Of a stretch of DNA of 64,000 bases, positions 47,743 through 55,696 are shown in pieces. The position numbers were made by a program, and so were the translations under genes. Every line of letters begins with the position of its first letter. Positions within the stretch are counted from its first letter, which is position 1. Source of the DNA: WHSW01 sp963767475 (GTDB lineage: Bacteria; Actinomycetota; Thermoleophilia; Solirubrobacterales; 70-9); contig CAVYEI010000002.1 of NCBI GenBank assembly GCA_963767475.1, positions 868,001 to 932,000 of the forward strand, in the 5' to 3' direction. Under the pieces are notes generated by a model. It saw only the letters and a list, made by a program, of their open reading frames with translations, was not told the origin of the DNA and did no database searches.

Positions 47743-49431
47743 TCAGATCGCGGCGTCACGCGGCGCGAGGCAGAGCAGGGCGATCACGATCGCGCCAAAA
47801 AACCAGGGGATGTAGAGGTAGAACCAGTGATCGACGGAGAGCTGGAGCGCGATCAGGATCGCGGCTGAGAGCGCGGCGACCTGCGGCAGGGTTCGCCGCC
47901 GGGGCACGAACGCAAGCGCTGCCGCGAGCAGCCCTGTGGCGGCGAAGACGACCGTCTGCAGCCACTGGATCCCGTCGACCTGCCCCCAGATGCTGAACGG
48001 GGAGGTGCGGTCGATCTGGCTGACCACCGTGCGGTCGAAGAACGTCGCCAGGCCCGAGTCGATCGCCGGGTGGATGAGCAGCAGCGCGATCGCCCCGACG
48101 AAGCCGAGGACGAACACGATCGCCGGGCGCAGGCCCGTGAGCCGGCTTCGCCGGTCCTCGCCGCTCGCTTCGCCGTCGGCGGCGAGCAGGCCGCGAAAGC
48201 CGCCGGCGTACAACGGCGCCAGGGCCAGGGGCGCGAACTTGGTCATCGCCGCCAGCGCCAGCACCGCGCCGCGGGCGAGCGGCTTCGCGAACACGGCCAG
48301 CGACCAGATCAGCAGCGCGGCGACCAGCGAGTCGTTGGAGTTCGACTGCAGGGCGAAGTCGGTGTAGGGGTAGGCGACCCAGGCGAAGGCGAGCAGGACT
48401 CCGAGCTCGCGCCCGCGCCGGCCGCGGTGCAGGCGCACGCCGACGAAGAACAGGCCGAGGACGGCGGCAAGGTCGAAGACGATCGCGGCGGCGTGCGAGG
48501 CGGCGAGCTCGTCCCAATCGCCGCTCCACGGCAGTATGAGCTCGAAGGGGACGTAGGCGTAGTAGTTGACCGGGCCGTAGGTGTCGCCGAAGCGATTGTC
48601 CTCGGGGAACTCGCCCTCGCCGTAGAGCTGCTCGCCGTGGGTGCTCCGGTCGGCGCCGATCGTGCCCGCGTAGCCGACGTCGATGACGCCGGAGTCGGCG
48701 ATGTTGATCGTCAGCCGAAAGGCGATCAGGACGATCGCCATCAGCCCGAGCCACTTCACGGGTAGCGAAGGCCGCAGCCCCTGGCCGCCGCGAAAACCGA
48801 TCCAGAGCATGCGCGCGAGCAGGTAGACGAGCGGCGGGTAGGCGAGCGGCACCGATACCCCGATTTCGCCGCGGTTGAAGTAGAGCTGCGAGATCCCGAA
48901 CGAGAGCAGCACCAGCAGGTCGAGGTGCGCGATCCGCCGCGGGCGGCGGAAGTCGAACAGGCCGAGAAAAAAGATCAGCGCGATCGGGATCCAGACGTAG
49001 GGCGCGTTGAGCAGGTGGCCGAACTGCGCCTCGTTGCCGCGCGCCATCGGCCAGGCGACCTGGTATCCGGTCCAGGACTCGACGATCGCGCCGGTGTGCC
49101 CGTCGACCTTCACCTGCACGACCTCGTTGTCGCCGTCCTTGTAGCCGACCTGCCAGAGGCCGTCGTCGTTGACCTGGATCGCGGTCGTCAGCGGCCCGTA
49201 GCGCTCCGTCTGCTCGGCGACCTTGGGATCGGCGTTGGCGATCTCGACCGCCGCCCGCGCCGAGATCTGAAAGTCCTCGGGAGTCGGCGGCAGGTAGTCG
49301 GGCTCGACCGGGCCGGCGAGGGTCGAGCCCGCGACGGGGGCCGATTCACCCTCGGCGCCGAGCGCCGCGGCGGGAGTGGTCAGCACCGCGACGGCGGCGA
49401 GCGCCGCGACTAGGAGTCGTCGAATGTCCAC
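47743..49431 (-). CDS. Multi-pass membrane protein, GT-C glycosyltransferase-like, with PepSY-like domain
   Basis: The protein has 562 residues from GTG 49431. It has a signal-like first helix (LLVAALAAVAVLTTPAAALG). An extracytoplasmic domain at about 45-130 (GLWQVGYKDGDNEVVQVKVDG, HTGAIVESWTG) resembles a PepSY domain. About ten membrane helices follow, with the acidic loop GPVNYYAYVPFELILPW between them. The helix pattern is that of polyprenol-phosphate-sugar-dependent mannosyl/arabinosyl transferases (DUF2029/GT87-like), but no residue set proves catalysis. It overlaps the GtrA gene end by 22 bases, as part of a four-gene operon. Confidence 0.72.
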   Translation of the reverse strand: MDIRRLLVAALAAVAVLTTPAAALGAEGESAPVAGSTLAGPVEPDYLPPTPEDFQISARAAVEIANADPKVAEQTERYGPLTTAIQVNDDGLWQVGYKDGDNEVVQVKVDGHTGAIVESWTGYQVAWPMARGNEAQFGHLLNAPYVWIPIALIFFLGLFDFRRPRRIAHLDLLVLLSFGISQLYFNRGEIGVSVPLAYPPLVYLLARMLWIGFRGGQGLRPSLPVKWLGLMAIVLIAFRLTINIADSGVIDVGYAGTIGADRSTHGEQLYGEGEFPEDNRFGDTYGPVNYYAYVPFELILPWSGDWDELAASHAAAIVFDLAAVLGLFFVGVRLHRGRRGRELGVLLAFAWVAYPYTDFALQSNSNDSLVAALLIWSLAVFAKPLARGAVLALAAMTKFAPLALAPLYAGGFRGLLAADGEASGEDRRSRLTGLRPAIVFVLGFVGAIALLLIHPAIDSGLATFFDRTVVSQIDRTSPFSIWGQVDGIQWLQTVVFAATGLLAAALAFVPRRRTLPQVAALSAAILIALQLSVDHWFYLYIPWFFGAIVIALLCLAPRDAAI

Positions 49432-49871
49432 AGCTTGTTGCCGACGAAGTTCACCGGCATCGTCAGCGCCACCGCCAGCGCCTGCGCCGGCAGCTCCGGC
49501 AGCTCGAGGCCGGTGACGAAGAGCTCCAGCAGCGCGAGATTGAAGCCGAGGCCGAGGATGCTGACGGCGAAGAAGCGGGCCGCCTGAAAGCCGGCATGGC
49601 CCTCGGCGGCGGCAAAGGTCCAGTGTCGATTCCACCAGAAGTTGTTGATCACGGCGACGGAAAAGGCGCCAATCGCGGCGGGGATGTGATGGATGTCGAA
49701 GGCCGCGGTCAGCAGCGCGAAGACCGCAAGGTTGACGGCGTAGCCGGAACCGCCGACGAGGCCGAACTTGAGCAGCTGCATCCAGTTGGCCGGCTTGCGG
49801 GTGCCGTGGTGGATCCGCCGGATCACCCCGGACGGCGGCTCGACGACGATCGTGGGATCGGGCGCGGACAC
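49410..49871 (-). CDS. GtrA-family membrane protein
   Basis: The protein has 153 residues from GTG 49871. Four membrane helices contain the GtrA signatures LLKFGLVGGSGYAVNLAVFALL, FSVAVINNFWWNRHWTF, FNLALLELFV and NFVGNKLWTFDD. GtrA proteins are thought to flip or help transfer undecaprenyl-phosphate-linked sugars for surface glycan modification. The GTG lies 2 bases after the stop of the phosphatase-fold gene. The context with a GT-C-like protein suggests a lipid-linked sugar pathway. Confidence 0.87.
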   Translation of the reverse strand: MSAPDPTIVVEPPSGVIRRIHHGTRKPANWMQLLKFGLVGGSGYAVNLAVFALLTAAFDIHHIPAAIGAFSVAVINNFWWNRHWTFAAAEGHAGFQAARFFAVSILGLGFNLALLELFVTGLELPELPAQALAVALTMPVNFVGNKLWTFDDS

Positions 49872-49873
49872 GC

Positions 49874-51445
49874 TCAGCCGCTGACCCGGCTCGGCTCGGC
49901 CCGGCTGACCCGCAACGCGTCGCCGCCCTGATCGAGCCCGAAGTGGCCGCGAACGAGCCCGGCGACGTCGCTGATCGCCCACTGCTCGCGCAGCGACTCG
50001 GTCCCGGGCTCGAGCCCACAGAGCAGCAGCGGGCCGAGCGAGTCGCCGGCCTCGAGCGCGCCGTGGCTGCCACCCGGGCAGTGCGTGGTCCCGCCCCAGT
50101 CAACGAGCTCGTGGCCGACCTCGGCCGAGATCAGGATCTCGCCGGCGTGCGGCGCCACCAGCGCCGCGTGCAGGCGAGCCAGCGCGTCGGGATAGGTCGC
50201 CGAGTCGAAGCGGCCGTCAGCGACGGCCCCGGCGAGCGCCTCGAGATCGCCGTCGACGTCCCAACCGGCGCCGCGGCGGTCGCTGACCTCGGTGCCGGGG
50301 CGAAAGCGCAGCAGCGCGCCGTCGCGTTCGACCACCGCCGCCGCGTTCGCCGGCGGCGGACCGTCGGCGTCCCCGCGCAAAAACGGCGCGCCGTCGAGCT
50401 CGAGCCAGGCGAACAGGTCGACGCCGTCGAGCGCCCGCAGCCGCTCGCGCACTTCCGCGTGGGTGCGCTCGCCACGACGCCCTTCCGAAAGCACGTAGAC
50501 GGCCGCCGCCCGCGCGCTCGGGCAGACGGCGAGCTCGGCGTTCTCGGGATCGCTTTGGTTCGGCTGCAAGACGCGCCACTGCGAGCCCAGCGCCTCGGCG
50601 AGCGGGAGCGGATGCTCGACCTGCGTCTGCGCGTGGTCGGCGACCACGATCACAGCATGCTCGGCGAGGAAGCGCTCCATCCCCCCGGCCGCGTCGACGA
50701 GCTCGGCGAAGGCGTCATCGGCGCGCTCGATCGACTCCACCTGGGCCTCGGGGCCGAACTTGTGCGAGTGGTAGTCGTTGTCGGGTAGCGAGTAGAGGAG
50801 GAAGTCGTAGAGGTCGCCCTCGACCAGCTCGCGCCCGCAGCAGGCCGAGTACTCGTCACGGGTCCCGGGCCGGGCCAGGGTCGGCTTACAGGGGACCTTG
50901 CGGCTGGAGTACAGCTCGCCGTAAAAGAGCTCGTCCGGGCCCCAGGTCGCGTGGCGGAAGGTCGCCGCCAGCGCCACCCGGCGCAGCAGCCCCTCGAGCC
51001 CGAGCTCGTGCCGCGTGCGGCCGCGATAGATCAGAAACGGTGTGCAGGCGGTGCGCACGCCATGGTCGCCGAGGGTCTCGTACACCGTCTCCACCTCGTC
51101 GGAGAGGTGGGCCATGTTCATGTTGTAGACGGTGTCGTAGAGCGAGCGAAAGAGGCCGAACGCCCGCGTGGCCTCGAACGAGCTTCCGTACTCGACGTAG
51201 CGACGTTCGCTGCGGTGATACCAGTTCATGCCGCTGATCCAGTGCCCGTCCGGCCGCCGGCCGGTGGTCATCTCCGAGGTACAGACCGGGGTCACCGAGG
51301 GAAACGAGGAGACGCAGTCGCGGATCAGCGTCCCGCGCTCCAGCAGTGCGGCGAAGGTCGGCGCCCTGCCCTCGGCGACGGCCTGCTCGAGCTTGTCGGT
51401 TCGCAGGGAGTCGACGACGCAGAGGACCAGCTTGCGGGCGCTCAC
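49874..51445 (-). CDS. Alkaline-phosphatase-superfamily phosphodiesterase/nucleotide pyrophosphatase
   Basis: The protein has 523 residues from GTG 51445. The metal and nucleophile motifs of type I phosphodiesterases are present: LVLCVVDSLRTDKL (Asp), SSFPSVTPVCTSEMTTG (nucleophile Thr), YSLPDNDYHSHKFGP (Asp/His ligands), VIVVADHAQTQVEH (Asp-His) and TTHCPGGSHGALE (His). There is no signal peptide or membrane helix, so it is probably cytosolic. The substrate may be a nucleotide sugar, phospholipid head group or phosphonate. It overlaps the upstream membrane-protein gene by 4 bases (GTGA). Confidence 0.85.
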   Translation of the reverse strand: MSARKLVLCVVDSLRTDKLEQAVAEGRAPTFAALLERGTLIRDCVSSFPSVTPVCTSEMTTGRRPDGHWISGMNWYHRSERRYVEYGSSFEATRAFGLFRSLYDTVYNMNMAHLSDEVETVYETLGDHGVRTACTPFLIYRGRTRHELGLEGLLRRVALAATFRHATWGPDELFYGELYSSRKVPCKPTLARPGTRDEYSACCGRELVEGDLYDFLLYSLPDNDYHSHKFGPEAQVESIERADDAFAELVDAAGGMERFLAEHAVIVVADHAQTQVEHPLPLAEALGSQWRVLQPNQSDPENAELAVCPSARAAAVYVLSEGRRGERTHAEVRERLRALDGVDLFAWLELDGAPFLRGDADGPPPANAAAVVERDGALLRFRPGTEVSDRRGAGWDVDGDLEALAGAVADGRFDSATYPDALARLHAALVAPHAGEILISAEVGHELVDWGGTTHCPGGSHGALEAGDSLGPLLLCGLEPGTESLREQWAISDVAGLVRGHFGLDQGGDALRVSRAEPSRVSG

Positions 51446-51873
51446 CGCAGGGTCCGCAGGCCCTCGTACTTGCGCGCCGCGCGGCCGCGGCGGGCGAGAC
51501 CGAGGTAGACGATCGCGGCCAGGGCGACGAGCCCGAGGGGGCGGAAGATCACCGAGAGCCCTGCCGTGGCCAGGGCGGCGAGCACGATCAGCCCGCCGAT
51601 GAAGCCGCCGCCTTCCGCGCGTGCAGCCGCACCGGCGGCGAAGTCGCTGATCACAAAGAACGAGGCCGCCGCGATCGCGGCGCCGACCGGCCAGCCCGGC
51701 CACGCGGGATGGTCCTCCTCGGCCAGCGAAACCCCGAACAGGATCGCGCCGCCGATCACGGCGGCGACCAGGAGCACGGTGGCGAAGCCGCCGCGGCGCC
51801 CGGGGGCGCCGGCGAGCGCGCCGGCGGCGACCGCCAGACCTGCGCCCTGACAAGCTGCGAGGAAGAAATGCAT
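51442..51873 (-). CDS. Membrane protein of unknown function (143 aa)
   Basis: The protein has 143 residues from ATG 51873, with five hydrophobic segments: FFLAACQGAGLAVAAGALAG, FATVLLVAAVIGGAILFGV, VGAAIAAASFFVISDFAAG, FIGGLIVLAALATAGLSVIF and LGLVALAAIVYLGLA. It ends with a basic tail. It is the first gene of the four-gene operon. I do not recognise a characterised family. The longer frame upstream was rejected because it is Arg/Pro-rich and antisense to the divergent oxidase gene. Confidence 0.68.
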   Translation of the reverse strand: MHFFLAACQGAGLAVAAGALAGAPGRRGGFATVLLVAAVIGGAILFGVSLAEEDHPAWPGWPVGAAIAAASFFVISDFAAGAAARAEGGGFIGGLIVLAALATAGLSVIFRPLGLVALAAIVYLGLARRGRAARKYEGLRTLR

Positions 51874-51902
51874 CGGCGCAGCAGGGTACCGAGGGGCAGG
51901 CG

Positions 51903-53342
51903 TTGAGCCGGGCAGGGCACGGCCCGTGGGCGGAGCGCGAGCCGTCGGCGGACGAGGGCCGCGCCTACGCCGACGCCTCGACGACGCCGTTCTGGCTCGA
52001 CTCTCCGCAGCGACCGCCGCCACGAGCTCCCCTGGTGGAGAGCGCGGAGGCCGACCTTGCGATCGTCGGCGGCGGCCTCAGCGGGCTCTGGGCGGCGGTG
52101 CTGGCTAAGGAACGCGATCGCGATCGGGACGTGGTCGTGCTCGAGGCCGGCGAGCTGGCGAGCGCCGCCAGCGGTCGCAACGGCGGCTTTCTCTCCTCCT
52201 TTCTCACCCACGGGGTCGCCAACGGCATGGCCCGCTTCGCCGAGGAGATGCCGGTTCTGGAGCGCCTCGGGTTGGAGAACTTCGAGGCCACGCGGGAGGC
52301 GATCGCACGCCACGGAATCGAGTGCTCGTTCGAGCCCAACGGCGATCTCGACGTCGCCGTGGAAGCGCACGAGGTCGGCTGGCTCGCCGAGGAGGCGGCG
52401 GCGCTGACCCGGCTCGGCCACGAGGTCGAGCTGCTCGATCGCGAGCGGCTGCACGACCAGGTCTACTCGCCGCTCTTTCAGGGCGGCCTGTGGCGAAAGT
52501 CGGGAGCGGCGATCGTCGATCCGGCACGCCTCTGCTGGGGCCTGGCCGAGGCGGCCGAGCGGCTCGGCGTCCGGATCCACGAGCGCACGCCGGTCGAGCG
52601 GGTGCGCAGCGCCGGCGCCGGCGTCCAGCTGACGACCGCGAACGGCGCGGTCGCGGCGCGCCAGGCGGTGCTTGCGACCAGCGCCTTCCCGGGCTTGATC
52701 GGCGAGATCCGCCGCCGGATCGTTCCGGTCTGGGACTACGTGCTGGTGACCGAGCCCCTGAGCGCGAGTCAGCGCGACGCGATCGGCTGGCGAAACCGCC
52801 AGGGGATCGGCGACCTGGCGAACCGCTTCCACTACTACCGGCTGACCGCCGACGATCGCGTGCTCTGGGGCGGCTACGACGCGATCTACCGGTACGGCAG
52901 CCGGATGGCGACCGAGCTGCAGCAGCATGACGCCAGCTTCGCGAAGCTCGCCAGCCACTTCTTCACCGCCTTCCCCCAGCTCGAGGGGATCCGCTTCAGC
53001 CACCGCTGGGGCGGGGCGATCGACACCTGCAGCCGCTTCTTCGCCTTCCAGGGCACCGCGCTGGGCGGCCGGGTTGCCTACACGGTCGGCCACACCGGGC
53101 TCGGCGTCGGCGCCAGCCGCTTCGGCGCCGAGGTGACCCTCGACCTGCTCGACGGCCGCGAGACCGAGGCGACCCGCCTGCGTGCGATCCGCTCGAAGCC
53201 GTTTCCGTTTCCGCCCGAGCCCCTGCGCTGGGCGGCGATCGAGCTGACCCGAAACCGGCTCGCCGCCGCCGACCGCCGAGCCGGCCGGCGTGGCATCTGG
53301 CTGCGCACGCTCGACCGGCTCGGGCTCGGCTTCGACAGTTGA
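51903..53342 (+). CDS. FAD-dependent oxidoreductase of the D-amino-acid/glycine oxidase family
   Basis: This 479-residue protein has the Rossmann motif LAIVGGGLSGLWAAVLAKE and the segment LEAGELASAASGRNGGFLSSF typical of PuuB/OrdL-type and sarcosine-oxidase-like DAO enzymes. The C-terminal YTVGHTGLGVGASRFGAE closes the FAD site, and WGGAIDTCSRFFAF is also family-like. The likely reaction is oxidation of an amine or amino acid with O2. It starts at TTG 51903 after GAGGGG, so translation may be modest. Divergent from the membrane-protein operon by 29 bases, it ends at a strong terminator (53357-53393). Confidence 0.88.
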   Translation: MSRAGHGPWAEREPSADEGRAYADASTTPFWLDSPQRPPPRAPLVESAEADLAIVGGGLSGLWAAVLAKERDRDRDVVVLEAGELASAASGRNGGFLSSFLTHGVANGMARFAEEMPVLERLGLENFEATREAIARHGIECSFEPNGDLDVAVEAHEVGWLAEEAAALTRLGHEVELLDRERLHDQVYSPLFQGGLWRKSGAAIVDPARLCWGLAEAAERLGVRIHERTPVERVRSAGAGVQLTTANGAVAARQAVLATSAFPGLIGEIRRRIVPVWDYVLVTEPLSASQRDAIGWRNRQGIGDLANRFHYYRLTADDRVLWGGYDAIYRYGSRMATELQQHDASFAKLASHFFTAFPQLEGIRFSHRWGGAIDTCSRFFAFQGTALGGRVAYTVGHTGLGVGASRFGAEVTLDLLDGRETEATRLRAIRSKPFPFPPEPLRWAAIELTRNRLAAADRRAGRRGIWLRTLDRLGLGFDS

Positions 53343-53356
53343 TGCAGCTCGACGAA

Positions 53357-53393
53357 AGGCGGATCCCTACCGACCCCCGGTAAGGATCCGCCT
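53357..53393. terminator. Perfect long hairpin, bidirectional terminator
   Basis: AGGCGGATCC (53357-53366) pairs with GGATCCGCCT (53384-53393), and inside it TACC (53368-53371) pairs with GGTA (53379-53382). The stem is 14 pairs with one mismatch and a 7-base loop. It stands between the convergent FAD oxidoreductase and AHSA1-like genes. No U-tract follows on either strand. Confidence 0.75.
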
Positions 53394-53407
53394 CTCGAGT
53401 CTGCGGC

Positions 53408-53914
53408 CTAAGCGCCGGCCTCGCTGTAGCGCAGCGATCCCGGCGTGTCCAGCAGCTCGCCGGTCTCGATCAGCGTCTTGAGGCCGGAGAGGATCATCGG
53501 CCAGCCGCCGTAGAGCTCGTCGTTGGCGCTCTCTGAGAGCTCGTCGTGGGTGACCCGCAGGCGGCATGAGTCGCCGACCGGCTCGATCTCCCAGGTCACC
53601 CGCGAGGCGCCCTCGGCCTTGACCTCGTCACTCCACAGCGCGGTGAAGCTCTGCACCAGCCGCCGCGGCGGGTCGACCTCGAGGTTCTCGCCCTCGGAGA
53701 TCGGCACGCCGCCCTGCAGGTGGACCGCCTTGTACGGGGAGCCGTTCGTCCAGTCGGACTCGATTCCGGTCCCGAACGTGTACTTCGCGCGTTGCTCGCT
53801 GTCGGTGATCGCCTCCCAGAGGCGCTCCGGCGTGGTCTTGATGTAGATCTCGAACACGGACATCGCTCCGCGGCCGGCGATCACGGTGTAGGTCTGCTCG
53901 TCATTCATCGTCAT
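53408..53914 (-). CDS. SRPBCC (AHSA1-like) domain protein
   Basis: This 168-residue protein of the START/Bet v1-like fold has SVFEIYIKTTPERLWEAITDSEQRAKY and the AHSA1-like central strands VTWEIEPVGDSCRLRVTHDEL and YGGWPMILSGLKTLIETGE. These proteins bind hydrophobic ligands in a central cavity. The gene overlaps the ArsR gene by 4 bases (ATGA), a pairing that is very common for AHSA1 genes. It is probably controlled by the palindromic operator at 54232-54251. A second ATG two codons downstream is possible. Confidence 0.9.
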   Translation of the reverse strand: MTMNDEQTYTVIAGRGAMSVFEIYIKTTPERLWEAITDSEQRAKYTFGTGIESDWTNGSPYKAVHLQGGVPISEGENLEVDPPRRLVQSFTALWSDEVKAEGASRVTWEIEPVGDSCRLRVTHDELSESANDELYGGWPMILSGLKTLIETGELLDTPGSLRYSEAGA

Positions 53915-54219
53915 CCCTCCTCGAGGGTTGTCTTGAGCTCGCTGAGCGTTGCCGCCCAGGGCTCGGCGTATTTGCTCACCCAGCGGTCGTGGATCAGCCT
54001 GATCGGGACGGCGTTCAGAAAGTGCAACTTCTCGCGACCGCGGCGTTGCGTGGTCACGAGTCCCGCTGCCTCGAGCACCTTCAGGTGCTTCATCACACCG
54101 AAGCGGCTCATCGGCAGCCGGCGCTCCAACTCGGTCAGGCTCTGCCCGTCCTGCTCATAGAGCTGGTCGAGAAGGCCGCGCCGAGTCGGATCGCCGAGGG
54201 CTCTGAAGACGTCGTCCAT
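53911..54219 (-). CDS. ArsR-family winged-helix repressor
   Basis: The protein has 102 residues from ATG 54219. MDDVFRALGDPTRRGLLDQLYEQDGQSLTELERRLPMSRFGVMKHLKVLEAAGLV is the ArsR HTH domain. No metal-binding cysteine pair is present, so it senses something else. The start is fixed by the promoter: a consensus TATAAT ends 7 bases before this ATG, so the upstream in-frame ATG at 54249 would lie inside the promoter and cannot be transcribed. The mRNA is probably leaderless. It is translationally coupled to the AHSA1-like gene, and the palindrome within its promoter indicates autorepression. Confidence 0.93.
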   Translation of the reverse strand: MDDVFRALGDPTRRGLLDQLYEQDGQSLTELERRLPMSRFGVMKHLKVLEAAGLVTTQRRGREKLHFLNAVPIRLIHDRWVSKYAEPWAATLSELKTTLEEG

Positions 54220-54226
54220 GTTCGGG

Positions 54227-54256
54227 ATTATATGTGACCTTATGGTCACATGTCAA
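54227..54256 (-). promoter_or_regulatory. Consensus sigma-70 promoter of the ArsR-AHSA1 operon
   Basis: On the minus strand TTGACA (54256-54251), an 18-base spacer and TATAAT (54232-54227) are perfect consensus boxes. The ATG at 54219 begins 7 bases after the -10 box, predicting a leaderless transcript. In a genome this GC-rich a perfect pair by chance is very unlikely. Confidence 0.85.
54232..54251. promoter_or_regulatory. Perfect palindromic operator inside the ArsR promoter
   Basis: ATGTGACC-TTAT-GGTCACAT is a perfect 8-bp inverted repeat with a 4-base centre. It fills the spacer and overlaps one base of each promoter box, so a bound dimer would block RNA polymerase. This is the expected binding site of the ArsR protein encoded 13 bases downstream. 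Confidence 0.82.
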
Positions 54257-54319
54257 GGACGATGCTCGTTGCCCCGGCGGCCGCGCCGGGGCGCGGGGTT
54301 GCGCCACACTGAAGTAGCC

Positions 54320-55696
54320 GTGGCCGAAGCCGACGATCGCCCGCAACCGCCCGAGCGCGCCCCCGCGCCTCCGCACCGGCGCGCCCACACGACCAGCCGC
54401 GACCTCGAGCGCTACGCGGGTCTGTTCGCCCAGCGCACCAAGGTGATGCGCTCGAGCGCGATGCGCGACCTGATGGAGATCACCGCGCGGCCGGAGGTGA
54501 TCTCGCTCGCCGGCGGCCTTCCCGACACCTCGACCTTCCCGCCGGAGAGCTTCGCCGCCCAGATGACCCGGATCGCCCAGGAGAGCTCGGCCGAGGCGCT
54601 CCAGTACGGGCCCACGGAGGGCTTCGCCGAGACCAAGGAGTGCATCCGCGAGGTGATGCGCGCCGAGGGCATGGAGCCCGACCTCGACGACATCATCGTC
54701 ACCACTGGCGGTCAGCAGGCGATCGACCTGGTCGCCAAGGCACTGGTCGATCCCGGCGACGTGGTGATCGCCGAGGCGCCGACCTACCCGGGCGCCGTGC
54801 CGGTGTTCTGCTCCTATCAGGCCGAGACGATCCAGGTCAGCGTCGACGACGAGGGCATGCGGATCGACGAGCTCGAGCAGCTGCTCGAGCGCCTGCGCGG
54901 CGAGGGCAGGCGGCCGAAGTTCATCTACACCGTGCCGAGCTTCCAGAACCCCGCCGGGGTGACGATGTCGGCCGAGCGGCGGCGGCGCCTGGTCGAGCTC
55001 GCCCGCGAGCGCGAGCTGGTCGTGGTCGAGGACAACCCCTACGGCCTGCTGCGCTACGAGGGCGATCCGGTCGAGCCGCTGTACAAGCTCGACGGCGGCG
55101 ACTACGTCCTCTACCTCGGCACCTTCTCCAAGATCCTCTCGCCCGGGATCCGGCTCGGCTGGCTCTGCGCGCCGCCGCCGATGATGGAGAAGGTGGTGCT
55201 GGGAAAGCAGGCGGCCGACCTCTGCACCTCGACCCTGACCCAGTACTTCGTTCGCGAGTACTTCGGCGAGGGCAACTGGCGCGGCTACGTCGACGACCTC
55301 TGCGGCATCTACAGCGAGCGACGCGACGCGATGCTCGAGGCGCTGGAGCGGTTCTTCCCCGAGGGGGCGACCTGGTCGCACCCCGCCGGCGGCCTGTTCT
55401 GCTGGGCGACGCTGCCGGACTACATCGACACCACCGACCTGTTGGCCAAGGCGCTGCGCGAGAACGTCGCCTTCGTCCCCGGCGCCGCGGCGTACGTGGA
55501 TGGCCGCGGAGGATCGTCGATGCGGCTCAACTTCTCTGCCTCGGGCGCGGACGAGATCCGCGAGGGGATCAAGCGGATCGGAGGCGTGATCGATACCCAG
55601 ATGGAGCTCTACGGCGCGATCACCGGCGAGCATCGTCTGCCACCACCACCGGAGGACGAGCCCGGCACCGGCGAGGTCCTGCCCTTCCGCCGATGA
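54320..55696 (+). CDS. PLP-dependent aminotransferase (2-aminoadipate aminotransferase/LysN-like)
   Basis: The protein has 458 residues from GTG 54320. AMRDLMEITARPEVISLAGGLPD and YGPTEGFAETKECIREVM are the N-terminal signatures of the LysN/ARO8 group. NPAG is in VPSFQNPAGV, EDNPYGLLRYEG carries the pyridine-binding Asp, the PLP lysine is in LGTFSKILSPGIRLGW, and SMRLNFS has the carboxylate Arg. The first 40 residues are Pro/Arg-rich and probably disordered. It overlaps the downstream ligase start (ATGA). Aminotransferase plus D-Ala-D-Ala-ligase fold in one operon hints at a peptide or cell-wall precursor function. Confidence 0.9.
   Translation: MAEADDRPQPPERAPAPPHRRAHTTSRDLERYAGLFAQRTKVMRSSAMRDLMEITARPEVISLAGGLPDTSTFPPESFAAQMTRIAQESSAEALQYGPTEGFAETKECIREVMRAEGMEPDLDDIIVTTGGQQAIDLVAKALVDPGDVVIAEAPTYPGAVPVFCSYQAETIQVSVDDEGMRIDELEQLLERLRGEGRRPKFIYTVPSFQNPAGVTMSAERRRRLVELARERELVVVEDNPYGLLRYEGDPVEPLYKLDGGDYVLYLGTFSKILSPGIRLGWLCAPPPMMEKVVLGKQAADLCTSTLTQYFVREYFGEGNWRGYVDDLCGIYSERRDAMLEALERFFPEGATWSHPAGGLFCWATLPDYIDTTDLLAKALRENVAFVPGAAAYVDGRGGSSMRLNFSASGADEIREGIKRIGGVIDTQMELYGAITGEHRLPPPPEDEPGTGEVLPFRR

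Noticed and set aside
54220..54249. Upstream ATG for the ArsR gene
   Set aside because: It falls inside the -10/spacer region of a perfect promoter and so would not be in the transcript.
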